Origin: Hevea brasiliensis
Taxonomy: Eukaryota > Streptophyta > Magnoliopsida > Malpighiales > Euphorbiaceae
Assembly: GCF_030052815.1 (NCBI RefSeq)
Contig: NC_079496.1
Location: forward strand, 42,123,593-42,187,592
DNA length: 64,000 bases
Direction of reading: 5' to 3'
Part shown: positions 46,069 through 57,354 of the stretch, in pieces
Numbering within the stretch: position 1 is the stretch's first letter
Layout of the letters: the number at the start of each line of letters is the position of its first letter
Position numbers and translations under genes: made by a program
The notes under the pieces: generated by a model
Databases searched by the model: none
Told to the model about the DNA's origin: nothing
What the model saw: the letters and a program-made list of their open reading frames with translations, nothing else

Positions 46069-49000
46069 TGTAACACCCCTAAGTTCGGTAGTGCGTTCTG
46101 CTGCTCGGTGACAGTGTTGTCCGGACAGCTAGGATGCCTAGAACCGTACCTCAATATGAGTGAGGAGACATAAAATAATGAAATACAAGAAAAGAAAAAC
46201 AAAGGAAAAATCATAGTAAAGAAATGTAACCGAGTAAGTGAGCCGGGAAACCTAGCGATGGGTGACCGCACCGGGAAATCACGGCGTGGACCGTTGACTA
46301 ACCACGGATGCGGGAACCACGGAAAACATTTTTAGAACATAAATAGACCCTTATTGAAGTATAAATCTCATTAGAAAGATTAAAGAAAAATTAAATAATT
46401 AGTACAAAGAAAAGTGAGAAATCGAAAAACAGAAAAAATACGGTGTTACCGAAAAATCGGGAAAGCCACCCGAACAGGGGCATGATGGTCATTTGACATC
46501 TTGAATTGTCTTTTGACCTAAATGTCCATTAAAAATAAATAGTATTACACTTAGAAAATGAAATGAAAAATTAATTTGGTGGTACCTAAAATAAATAGTG
46601 GAAATAATGGGTTAAATGTGGATTAGTTGAAAGTTAACTTATAATATGTTTTAATTTTAGTTAGTGGACCACTATAGGATTAATTAAACATGAAATATGG
46701 CTGAAGTGGTCCACTAACCATCTGAAATCCCATCTTCCTCAAATCCTCTCAAATGGCCGAATTGAAGAACCCTTGAAAACCTCCATTGACGTTTTCTTTG
46801 AGCTTGATTTCCTCTCTCCATTTCAACTCCATTCACTTAGGTTCTTTTATGAAAAATGGTCTACACACCACAAGGAAGATATTAATACCAATTTTGGGAA
46901 GTTTGGTGAAGGTTTAGCAAGTTACAAATAAAGGTAAGTTTGCATTTTTGAGAAATCCTTTGTTAAAGTTTTTGTGCATGTTATGGGTATTAGTTTGGTG
47001 AAGGAAAATTTTGAGTTTGAAAGGTTATTGTTATTTTCATTTTGGACAGCCATGGGTCACGTTTATGATGAGGTAATTGTGCATATAATTGATGGGAAAG
47101 AATGTTAATAATGGTGATTTAGTAACTTAGTGAGTTATTGCATGTTTATATGGTGAATTATGCACTTTGATGGGAATTGGCATATGGTACGGCAATGTGA
47201 TGTTGATGAATGATTTGTGGCAGCTTGTGGACACTTGAGAAATGGTGTATATTGAAGGAAGAGTGGGCAGAATATTGACCTAGAAGGATTGATGATATGT
47301 ATGTGAATGAATGTTGTAAAGTGTATGTAAAGTTTGTAATGTTTAGGTGTGGTTGTAATGGTATTTAGAAATTGTAATTGTGAATGATATTTGGTGTGTT
47401 GAGGGTGATTGGAATCTGCCCAAAATAATGCTAATGTAATGTAGAAAATGTTTTTGGTAATGTGCCAAAACAGTTTGGTAGGGTATGGAAGTAAACCTTG
47501 CAAGGTGAGTATGTGTTTGAAGTTGGGGTGTGAAATGCATATTGAGGGCAGTGTATATTTTAGCCTATAACCTTGAATGTGTAACCTCAATTGGTATGAG
47601 ACCAATTTGAGGTGAAACTAGGCACAAAATGTGCCAACTTTCATTGAGAAACCATGCCAAAATTCTGCTTGCAAGGTGACCTAAAAAAATGACCAATTCG
47701 GATTAGGTGCAATTAGGACCTGAAAAATGACCAATTGGGCAGCAGTGAGTATTTAGGCCATAACTCACTCAAACCAGGTCCAATTGACCTGAAATTTTAA
47801 CCATGAATAGTTAAGACCCATACCTACAAGTCTTATGAAGACACCAAAACCCAGAAATGACCATAAGCAAGTCAAACAACTTGCACAAGTTCGGGTCCAA
47901 AAACTGGCCGAACCAGAATTGACCAATTTGACCTAAAATTGACCTAAAATGGTACCACTTGACCAGCAATAGTGTAATGACCATAACTTGGTCTACTTAA
48001 CTCGGATTGACCTCAAATTTTGCACCGCGTGCAATAAGACCTAGATCTACAAGTTTGTAGTTTCGACCGAGACCCGAAACCGAGGGAACTAGATCGTCGG
48101 CTAGGTCAAACCAGGTGTCGGAATCGGCAATTTGCATTAAAATGCACTAAACAAGGAAATGACTTTGGTAAAACATACCAAACCTAAAACCCTATCGAGT
48201 GTGACATATTAACGACACTAAAACCTAATTTACCTAAAACGCATCGAGGGTCGGTATATTAGGTGATTAAGCGAATAATTGAGTTCAGTGCATTATTTAC
48301 CAAACCCCATCGATAGAGACAGTTTAATTTGGTACTGAAACACTTCAAATTGTGTTTCTCAGTTAACAAGGACTCAGCAAAAGGGAAAGAAATACTGAGT
48401 CAAGACCAGGAGACAAATATCAGAGGTTTGTGCACAACAACTGTTTCTTTTGAATTATTTTCAATGGAAATAAATATTGATTATTTGTATATCATTATTT
48501 TAAATTGTGAAAATGTGTTTGAGGAATATTTATTGATTGAAAAATATTGTGAATAGTTTGAAACTGTGAAAAATGGTTTGAATGACATTGATGGATACTT
48601 ATTGATTAAAAAGCATTAGAAATGGTTTGAAACCACAGCTATCATGTATATTGATTGTATTCCTCTCTAGCTTGTCTAGTGGGATGAATTGAATTCCCTC
48701 TCTGGCTGAAGTGTTGAGGTGTGTGCCTGTTGAGGACGAATAGAATGAGTACTCATATTTTTGCTAGCTAGCCATGTTATTCCTCATTAGTCATCGACTT
48801 TTGGGATGAATTGAATACCTCATTAGCCATCGGCTTTTGGGATGAATTGAATTATGGATCATGATTAAGCTGTGTGTGATTTACTGATGTGTATTGTGAG
48901 ATTGTGAAATGGATTTTAAACTCTCATTGACATATAGTGTCTTTTGAATTCAAACCTGATCTGACTTATGGAAAATCATTGTGATATTGAGAAATTGAGT

Positions 49001-49746
49001 TTAAATTCTTATTGACCTTTATTGTCTTAAATTTGACTATGGTTTTAAGTATCCACTATTTACATGACTTATGAATTGTGATTTAAATTGTATTTGGTTA
49101 ATGTTGTGCACCACTGAGATATTGTCTCAGCGATAGCTTTTTATTGCTGTCGCAGGTAGAGAGACAGACAGGCGTGACTAGTTGCATATACATCCAGCGA
49201 GGGATTTCCTGGTATTATGAGTATACCAGTATTTTGCATTTTGTACTGTAATGTATGACACTGTATGTACATATTGTTTTTGATTTTGAGCAGTTGTAAA
49301 TTAAATTGTACCTTGAAGTTGTAAATTAATTATGAGTGTTTTGGATTGTAAAAGTTGTATTATATTTTCTTATCTCAGACTTTAAAAAATTCCTATGGAA
49401 TTGAGTTGATAAATTGTTGTGTTGAGAAATGCATTGGAGTTGAGATTTGGGAAAATTATTGAAGTGCTTTTTACAGGTTTTCTGAAGAACTGTTTTGTCC
49501 AAAATACAAATGGCACTCTGCCAAAATTTTTACAGAAATTCCAAATAAACCAAATGAGTTAGTGGTTTCACTTCAGTTCACCAAAGTTTTTAATACCTGT
49601 AAATAGTGCTCACCACTGTAAAAGAAGTAAGAAAAGTTTTTAAAATCCCTTGTAGTGTATTTAATGGGTTATCGATGAGCGGAGTTGGTAATTCATTAGG
49701 TATACTACGGGATCATGTTATGCCTTCTGAGAGGGTAGGGTGTGAC
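46069..49746 (+). repeat. 3' LTR of gypsy-1 (3678 bp)
   Basis: Near-identical partner of 37642-41323. It ends GGTGTGAC without the expected final A, next to GATGC, where GTAGC would be expected as the target duplication. Confidence 0.95.
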
Positions 49747-50471
49747 GATGCAGATCTGGACAAGCTGTAATGTCAGTACTAGTGTGGCATTTCGCTATGC
49801 AGTCTCTCCAGTACCTACGCGATGGAAAATCTAACACGCTAAGCAAATTGCTTAGTGGTGCATAATCTTAAAGAAATTCAACTAAATAATTATAAATACT
49901 AATTCTGTGTAAACTTTTGCAATTCTAGTTCATTTGTATATTTTACTCCACTTTGGGAATAAATTAATTAGCAGTATCTTTTCTGTGTATTTATTTTATT
50001 TTTTGTCTTTTTTAAACTCATGTTAGAGTCTTTAAAATTACTTTAGTGTCTTTCATGTTATATCAGTGTATTTCATGTCATATCAGTGTATTTCATGTCA
50101 TATCAGTGTATTTCATGCCATATCAGCGTATTTCACGCCATATCAATGTATTTGTGCCCAAGTAACCTATAATAGGCTATAATGCTGGATACACGGGAGT
50201 ATATGGATTAGACCTCCATATGTCTACCCTATATATAACTGTCATATCAGGCACAAGGCCAGTGGGTAGGCTGTTAAAGCCAGAAATACAATTATGCACA
50301 ATGGCATCCGTCATGTCTGGCACAAGGCCAGTGGGCAAGCATATAATAGCCTGTATACAATTGTCTGTCAGGTACAAGGCCAGCGGTCAGAAATCATATC
50401 AGACATATTTTGTCAATTAATGATTATTCATGTAGGCAGTACTGCTATCTGTAGTCTCTAATTGATACACC
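49747..50471 (-). repeat. Element B LTR, piece 2, with short tandem repeats
   Basis: Continues element B after gypsy-1. It includes GCTAAGCAAATTGCTTAGTG, shared in reverse with other gypsy LTRs here. About five 20-bp units of 'atatcagtgtatttcatgtc' lie at 50045-50150, and three longer units around 'ggcacaaggccagtgggc' at 50240-50400. The final ACACC (50467-50471) is the left TSD of gypsy-2. Confidence 0.82.
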
Positions 50472-52677
50472 TGTAAAACCCTCCCAGTAGCAACTCCATA
50501 CATTTTACTGTTCCGGTGACCGGTGTCGGTCCGGACAGCTAGAACGTCCGGAAAAATATTTAAACTAAAGTCAGGAACCATAATTAACTCAAATATTAAT
50601 AAGAAAAATTTATGAAAAATTTTAGAAATAAAATATAAACAAGTTCAACGAGCCGGTGCCCAAGCAATGGGTAACCGGAGGGAAGTTGCGGTCCTAGCAA
50701 CTAGGAGCCCTACACCCGGGGGAAAATTTATAAAATAATTATTAGGACTCCAGAGAAGGGTCATTGAGGTTCCTATGGCATTAGAATGCTAAGAAAATAT
50801 TTAGAAAAATTTTTCAATCGGTACAAACAATTTTGACCCGTTAAGCCAAACGGAGGGCATTTTGGTCATTTCGCCTTCAGAGGTGATTTTTGGCCGACTT
50901 GTCCAGTTGAGTAAATAATTAATATGACATAAAATATGAATAAACATTACTAGAAATTACATTGAAAATGAGTAGTGGAGGAAAGAAAAGAAATTGAGGA
51001 AAAAGGCCTATTTATGATATCATGGTGATGTCATTTAAAAGCCATAACCAATCAAAATTAAACAACCCTTTAATTAATCAATAAAAGAGACAAACCAAGA
51101 CAAAAGAATCAAAATTTCAGCTGCCTTCTTCTTCTCCAATTCCAGCCGAAATTTATGCTTGCCCTAAACCTCCATTAGACCTCACTTCCAAAGCTTAATT
51201 TCTCCCTTGTTACACCACTAAACCCTAACTTCTTTCATTAAAACTTGACCATATCTCTTGGGGAAGCTTTTGGCAGCCAAGAAGAGGAAAGAAAGTGAAG
51301 TTTTGAGTTGGGAAAATTCTGCCACTTAAAGGTTAGTGCATATTTGTATATAAACCTCTTTTAATCCATGAAGGTGACTTGAAATAAGTGAGATTTTGTA
51401 ACTTAAATGAATATAATTTGAGTATATGCACCCTATGGATTTCGGCTGCCCTAGGGAAGGAATAGAATTGGGTGTTTTTGATTGACTTGGAATGTACTAC
51501 AAATCAAGTTTAAAGTATATAAACATAAGGATATTAATTTAGTTAGTTAACTAGGGTAGTTTGTACAAAACTATGAATTTGAGCTAGGGTTTAGGAGAGA
51601 AAACTTGACTTGGCTTATGTAATTGTTAAAGAACACTCTAATGGTCAATTAGTGACCATTTTAGGTAAGTTGACAACAATTTGGACTGAAATAATGCATG
51701 GCAAAGTGAAGGTGTAGGTCCTAAAGGCGACAAGGTAGTGAAATTTCATCCACTTGCACAACTTGATATTATTTATAGCTTGTTAGGCTACATTGCTGCA
51801 CAAGGATATGCATATGTGACCGATGGTGTGTGGCCCGAGTACTTGATACCCAAAGTGCGGTTACCCGTTTATCCAGTCCAGTCGTCTAGTGTAGGTTACT
51901 TGGGCAACCAAATGAATTAAAGTGGACAAAGTTAATGATATACAAATTCAAAACAAATGAAACATATACATTCACTACATATCTATTTTCTTGCTATTTC
52001 TTTTATTTTATTATTGCACCACTAAGCATTATTGCTTAGCGCGTTGCTTTTGCCACGCGTAGGTTCTGGAGATACAGATCGTGAGCCCAGTAGACCGCAG
52101 ACTGGGTGAGTTCATCTTGCAGCTCTGCACAGTGTCCGTGTCACCTCACTACCTGCAGTGCATTGGTAGGGCACTAGGTGTCATTTTGTCATTTTGTAAT
52201 TAAATTTTTATTTTCTCATATGTATTTGGATTTATGTAATGTATTTTGAGGTTCATGTAAATAATAAAGATTTATGGTTATGTATGGAAGTAATTTGAGT
52301 ATTTAATTGTTGTTTATATATGAGAACCCTGAGAAATGGATGTTTGAGAAATGAAAAGGTTGTTGAGAACCGAAATTGACAATTGTTGAGATTTTGGATA
52401 TTGGAGTTTGAGATGATTGAATACAAATATTGGAAGTGTTTTTAACAGGTTCCGAAGAACTGTTTTCTCCATTTTTAGCCGGTACTCTGCCGGATTTTCT
52501 TTAAAATTTTCGGAACCTCAAATAAATGACAATTTCGATAAATGGCTTAAATAAATTATATTTCACAAATTATATTCAAAAGCATTATAAAAATTAAATA
52601 AGGCATATTAGAGTGTGCCGGTACACCGTGTGACATTGCTTAATCGGGTATACTGTACACGGGCAAGGGGTGTCACA
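50472..52677 (+). repeat. 5' LTR of gypsy-2 (2206 bp, internally deleted)
   Basis: TGTAAAACCC...GGTGTCACA. It aligns with the 3' LTR except that the segment matching about 58650-59545 is missing; the break lies near 51762 after 'cacttgcacaac'. Sequence just after the break is more diverged than the rest. Confidence 0.95.
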
Positions 52678-52682
52678 TTTAG

Positions 52683-52695
52683 TGGTATCAGAGCA
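52683..52695 (+). other. Primer-binding site of gypsy-2 (initiator tRNA-Met)
   Basis: TGGTATCAGAGCA five bases after the 5' LTR. Confidence 0.92.
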
Positions 52696-52799
52696 CGGTT
52701 TAGGCGTTTCTGGGCCTATATTGAGTCCATACCATGCATTGCATTTGTAAGAGTCGAGGTGACACTAACGTAGATCTGTTTGTCTTTGTTAAATAGGAT

Positions 52800-53900
52800 A
52801 TGGACCCTTCATCTCAGAGGGCAGTCGAGGAGGAAGTGGAGAGTCATGCTCCACTGCGGCGGTGAGGCTGGGGCATGAGAGAATCAGCTCCACCAGCTCA
52901 AGCAGAGCCTGCTCAGCCTCCACAGGCCATGTTCCAGCAAATGGCCGATTTCTTCAGACAAATGGTCGGGATAATGCCAGCATCACCACCACCACCACCA
53001 CCAGCTCCACAACAGAAATTACACCTAGAAAGGCTAAGAAAGTTTGGAGCAGTGGACTTCTATGGCAAGAGAGAAGATGACTCTGTTGCAGCCGAAAATT
53101 GATTGAACAGAACAGGCAGAGTTCTAAAACAACTCCACTGCACTCCAGAGCAAAACTTGGAAGCTGCCGTATCTCTGTTGCAAGATGATGCATATGAGTG
53201 GTGGGACATGGTATCCAGTGAAGTGCAGCCAGAAGCTGTAACTTGGGACTTCTTTCTCTCCGAATTCAAGAAGAAATATATGGGTACTGTATACCTGGAA
53301 GAGAGAAGAAGAGAGTTTATTAACTCGAGCGAGAGTATCGGTGGCGAATATGAGAAGGAATTTGTTCGATTAAGCCGCTATGGAACGGAGATAGTCCCTA
53401 ATGAAGCTGAAAGATGTAAGAGATTTAAAGAGGGACTAAATGACAACATCAAGATCCAGCTCACTGCCTTGGGAATCACAGAATTTACCAAATTAGTGGA
53501 AGCTGTAATAAAGGTTGAAAAAGTAAGAATCAGTGAGCAGACTAGAAGGGAAAGACAGAAGAGGGCCCAGTCGGTCTAGTTCGGCTCCTGCATTTGGGAA
53601 GAAGTTCAAGGGTCCACTGCATAGAGTTCAGTCGGCCACAAGGTCGGGGTCAATCTCGGGGCCGTGCCATAGTATACCCCTAGGAGAGGAGTCCATACCA
53701 TCGGTGGCGCTCTTGAGGATGGGGTTGAGGACCCGGCCCGGCATCTTCTCGCAATCCACACCGCTGAAGTGGCACAAGGGGAGTGTTGGAGAGTGACTGT
53801 GCTGCTGAAGGTGTGGGTCAACAGAGCATCGATTGAAGAAGCGCCCACGCAGAACTACTACATTTGCTCCAATACAAGCGACAGACACATACGCACCACG
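52800..53900 (+). pseudogene. gag: Gypsy-2 gag with two premature stops and a frameshifted zinc knuckle
   Basis: The ATG at 52800 gives MDPSSQRAVEEEVE, then a TGA at about 52863. The frame shifts to a P-rich stretch (MFQQMADFFRQMVG, PPPPPPAPQQ). The gag core runs to 53578 with a TGA at 53100 where the family has a conserved Trp (TGG to TGA): RVLKQLHCTPEQNLE, YEWWDM, FKKKYMGTVYLEERRREF, RCKRFKEGLND. After a TAG at 53579, the basic/zinc-knuckle region (CHKGSVGE, then [10 protein letters not shown] in another frame, about 53766-53850) is readable in pieces. Confidence 0.9.
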
Positions 53901-53979
53901 AGAGGTAGAAAATGCAAACTGAGGCAGTTGGACCATCACAGAGGCTTGCATCGAGCCGATGAGAGGCCGGATAACGGAC

Positions 53980-56506
53980 CACTGCGAGCTTATGCCTTGA
54001 GAGCTCAGGAGGAGCAAGATGCCCCGGATGTCATCAGGGGTACGTTCTCCCTCTACAATACTCCTGTGCATGCATTGGTGGATCCAGGATCCACTCATTC
54101 ATACATCTGCATCAACCTACCCGTAGAAAGGGGGATACTAGTAGGGGAAAGTGACCAAGACATTCTGGTCACTAATCCATTGGGTCACAGTGTGGTAGTG
54201 AACAAAGTGTACAAGGGTTGCCCTTTAAGGATTCAGGGGTATGAATTCTTGGCAGACTTGATTGAGTTGCCCTTCCATGAGTTTGACGTGATTTTGGGAA
54301 TGGACTGGTTGTCACGTCATCAGGCAATGGTTGATTGCAAATTGAAGAGAATTTCTTTGAAAACTCCTGAGGGTAATGAAATTACAGTTGTGGGGGAAAG
54401 GACAGATTTCTTGTCCAATGTCATCTCAGCCACAGTTGCAAGAAGAATGATGAGAAAAGGCTGTGAAGCCTACCTAGCACATGTGGTGGATACTAGGCAG
54501 GCTAAGCCAAACCTGAGTGACATACCCACAGTGAGAGACTTCCCAGAGGTATTTCCTGAAGAGTTGCCTGGTTTGCCACCAGAAAGGGAAGTTGAATTTG
54601 CTATTGAGACAACTGCAGATGCACCCATTTCCATTGCTCCTTATAAGATGGCACCCACTGAATTGAGGGAGTTGAAAACTCAGTTGCAAGAGTTGCTTGA
54701 TAAGGGGTTCATACGCCCCAGTGTGTCACCATGGGGAGCTCCAGTGCTGCTTGTGAAAAAGAAGGATGGGACTTTGAGACTATGCATCGATTTTCGGCAG
54801 TTGAATAAAGTGACTGTGAAGAACAAATATCCATTGCCTAGAATTGATGATCTGTTTGATCAGTTGAAGGGAGCAGGAGTATTTTCTAAGATTGATACCA
54901 GCGGCATTTATGGACCTTATGAACCGTATCTTTCATCCATACCTAGATCGGTTCGTAATGGTCTTTATTGATGATATTTTGGTGTATTCCAAGACCAGGG
55001 AAGAACATGATGAGCATTTGAGGATTGTTCTACAAACCCTGAGAGAAAAGAAGCTGTATGCTAAGTTGTCCAAGTGTGACTTTTGGCTGAATGAAATTGA
55101 ATTCCTTGGACACATAGTGTCAGCTGATGGGATTAGGGTGGATCCCAAGAAAATAGAAGCAGTGATGGAATGGAAGCCTCCCAGAAACACAACTGAGGTC
55201 AGATGCTTCTTGGGGCTAGCTGGGTATTACAGAAGATTTATGAAGGGATTTTCCCTAATAGCTGCTCCAATGACCAAGTTATTACACAAGAATGTCAGAT
55301 TTGACTGGAATAACAAGTGTCAGACCAGTTTTGAGAAGTTGAAGGCTATGTTGACAGAGGCACCAGTGTTAACATAGCTAGTGTCAGGAAAAAACTTCGT
55401 GGTCTACAGTGATGCCTCACATAATGGGTTAGGGTGTGTATTGATGCAAGAGGGGAAAGTGATCGCCTATGCTTCCAGACAGTTAAGGCCACATGAGCAG
55501 AACTACCCTACTCATGATCTAGAGCTTGCAGCAATTATCTTCGCACTGAAGATATGGAGGCACTACTTGTATGGTGAAAAGTGCTACATTTACACAGACC
55601 ACAAAAGCCTGAAATATTTGCCAACCCAGAAGGAGCTCAACCTTAGGCAGAGGCGATGGATTGAGTTCCTGAAGGACTATGATTGTGTAATTGACTATCA
55701 TCCTGGGAAGGCAAATGTAGTTGCTGATGCTTTAAGCAGAAAATCCATGACAGCCTTGAGATCATTGAATGCCCGTCTATCTTTGATTCGAGATGGAGCT
55801 ATTTTGGCTGAGAGGCCAAACCTGCTTCAGCAGATTTTAGATGGGCAAAAGGCAGATGAAAAGTTAATGGCTATTATGAGCAAGATCTCAGAGGGAAAAG
55901 CAACTGATTATGGGGTGAAAGCAGATGGGTGCCTGTACTACAAAGGAAGACTGTGTACGGATGATGGGGAATTGAAGACCAGTATTCTAAAGAGGCACAC
56001 ACGGTGTATATGCTATGCACCGGGAAGTACAAAGATGTATCATGATCTGAAGCTTGATATTGGTGGCACAGTATGAAGAAGGACATAGTGACTATGTGAC
56101 TAAATGCTTGACATGTCGACAAGTCAAGCGAACATTAAGTTCCATCAGGTTTGCTACAGCCTATACGCATACCTGAATGGAAATGGGATCGGGTCACCAT
56201 GGATTTTGTAAGTGGTCTACCTCTCACCCAGAAGAAACATGATGCAGCATGGGTGATAGTTGATAGATTGACAAAGTCAGCACACTTTCTGCCAGTTAGG
56301 ACTGACTACTCATTAGAGAGGTTAGCAGAATTGTATATCGATGAGATAGTTAGGCGCATGGAATTCCACTTTACATCATATCTGATAGAGACCAAAGTTT
56401 CACATCGAGATTCTGGAAGAAGTTGCATGAGTCCTTGGGTACACAACTCCATTTCAGCACAGCTTTCCATCCTCAGACGGATGGGCAATCAGAAAGAGTA
56501 ATCCAG
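53980..56506 (+). pseudogene. pol: Gypsy-2 pol part 1: protease, RT, RNase H, integrase core
   Basis: A long open frame from about 53980 to 54890 holds the protease (VDPGSTHSY at about 54078, [13 protein letters not shown]) and the RT start ([19 protein letters not shown]). At about 54898 a deletion of roughly 40 codons, out of frame, removes the YHQL...FGLTNA region; RT resumes with [28 protein letters not shown] and [15 protein letters not shown] at 55375 separates RNase H ([35 protein letters not shown]). Integrase follows: H2C2 region near 56090 (frame change), WDRVTMDFVSGLP at about 56179, VDRLTKSAHFLP, then [13 protein letters not shown] ending at 56506. It is non-functional as read. 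Confidence 0.93.
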
Positions 56507-56581
56507 GTAAACAATTGAAACCAATGAAATTGATACAAATATTGAATTAAAATGATAACAATAACGTGAAATATATGTCAG
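56507..56581 (+). other. Candidate 75-nt intron in gypsy-2 integrase
   Basis: AT-rich segment starting GTAAAC and ending TGTCAG, inserted between codons for ...SERVIQ and VLKDML... (phase 0). These two peptides are contiguous in gypsy-1 (ERVI-type sequence near 45295 runs straight on). Unspliced, it adds an in-frame TGA after three codons; removing it restores continuity. A plausible branch-point region (tgataac) lies about 30 nt before the 3' end. Splicing is inferred only. Confidence 0.6.
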
Positions 56582-57343
56582 GTCCTTAAGGATATGCTGA
56601 GGAGTTGTGTCATTGAGTTTGAGGGAAGTTGGGACAGATACCTCCCACTGGCAGAATTTGCATATAACAATAGCTACTGAGCTAGCATTCAAATGGCCCC
56701 ATATGAAGCCTTCGTATGGAAGAAAATGTAGAACTCGGTGTCTTTGGGACTGAATTGGGCGAAGATAAGCGGTAGGGCGGACACGGTGAAACAGACTGAG
56801 GACAAAGTAAAATTGATCAAAGCTAATCTGAAGGTTGCCTCAGACAGACAGAAATCTTATGCCGACCTGAAGAGAAAAGAAATAGAATATGCGGTTGGCG
56901 ACAAAGTGTTCCTCAAGGTGTCACCGTGGAAGAAAGTAATGAGGTTTGGAAGGAAAGGTAAGTTAAGCCCTAGGTTCATTGGCCCATATGAAGTCATTGA
57001 ACGTGTGGGTCCAGTGGCCTATAGGCTAGCTTTACCACCAGAGCTGGACAAGATCCACAATGTATTCCACGTGTCCATGCTAAGAAGATATCGCTCAGAC
57101 CCTTCACATGTCATCTCCAGGGAAGAAATTGAAATACAACCGGATTTGACTTATGAAGAAGAACCTCTACGGATCCTAGCTCGGGAAGTAAAAGAATTGA
57201 GGAACAAGCAGATTCCACTGGTGAAAGTGCTTTGGAGGCACCACAACACCGAGGAGGCAACTTGGGAAAGTGAAGAGACGATGAGGCAACAGTTCCCTCA
57301 ACTGTTTGCATCAGGTAAATTTCGAGGACGAAATTTAAATTAG
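56582..57343 (+). pseudogene. pol: Gypsy-2 pol part 2: integrase C-terminus and chromodomain
   Basis: Continues the integrase core ([19 protein letters not shown], then a TGA near 56679 and a frame change near 56715). From 56800 one open frame holds KRKEIEYAVGDKVFLKVSPW, PRFIGPYEVIERVGPVAYRL, HNVFHVSMLRRY, and a chromodomain-like end with IPLVKVLWRHHNTEEATWES. It stops at 57343. Known: the C-terminal chromodomain of Tekay/Del elements directs insertion into heterochromatin, which fits the nested setting. Confidence 0.92.
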
Positions 57344-57354
57344 AGGGGAAGAGT
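57341..57354 (+). other. Polypurine tract of gypsy-2
   Basis: TAGAGGGGAAGAGT directly precedes the 3' LTR. The same form occurs on the minus strand beside element B's LTR at 62940. Confidence 0.85.

Larger units (their letters stand above)
37642..49746 (+). mobile_element. Gypsy-1: full-length Tekay/Del-like chromodomain element
   Basis: Two LTRs (37642-41323, 46069-49746) flank 4.7 kb encoding gag, protease, RT, RNase H, integrase and a chromodomain-like tail, with PBS and PPT in place. The LTRs are nearly identical over 3.68 kb, so insertion was recent. The coding region nevertheless carries many single-base indels. TSDs: GTAGC on the left and GATGC on the right; the right copy and the last LTR base look altered. 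Confidence 0.95.
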
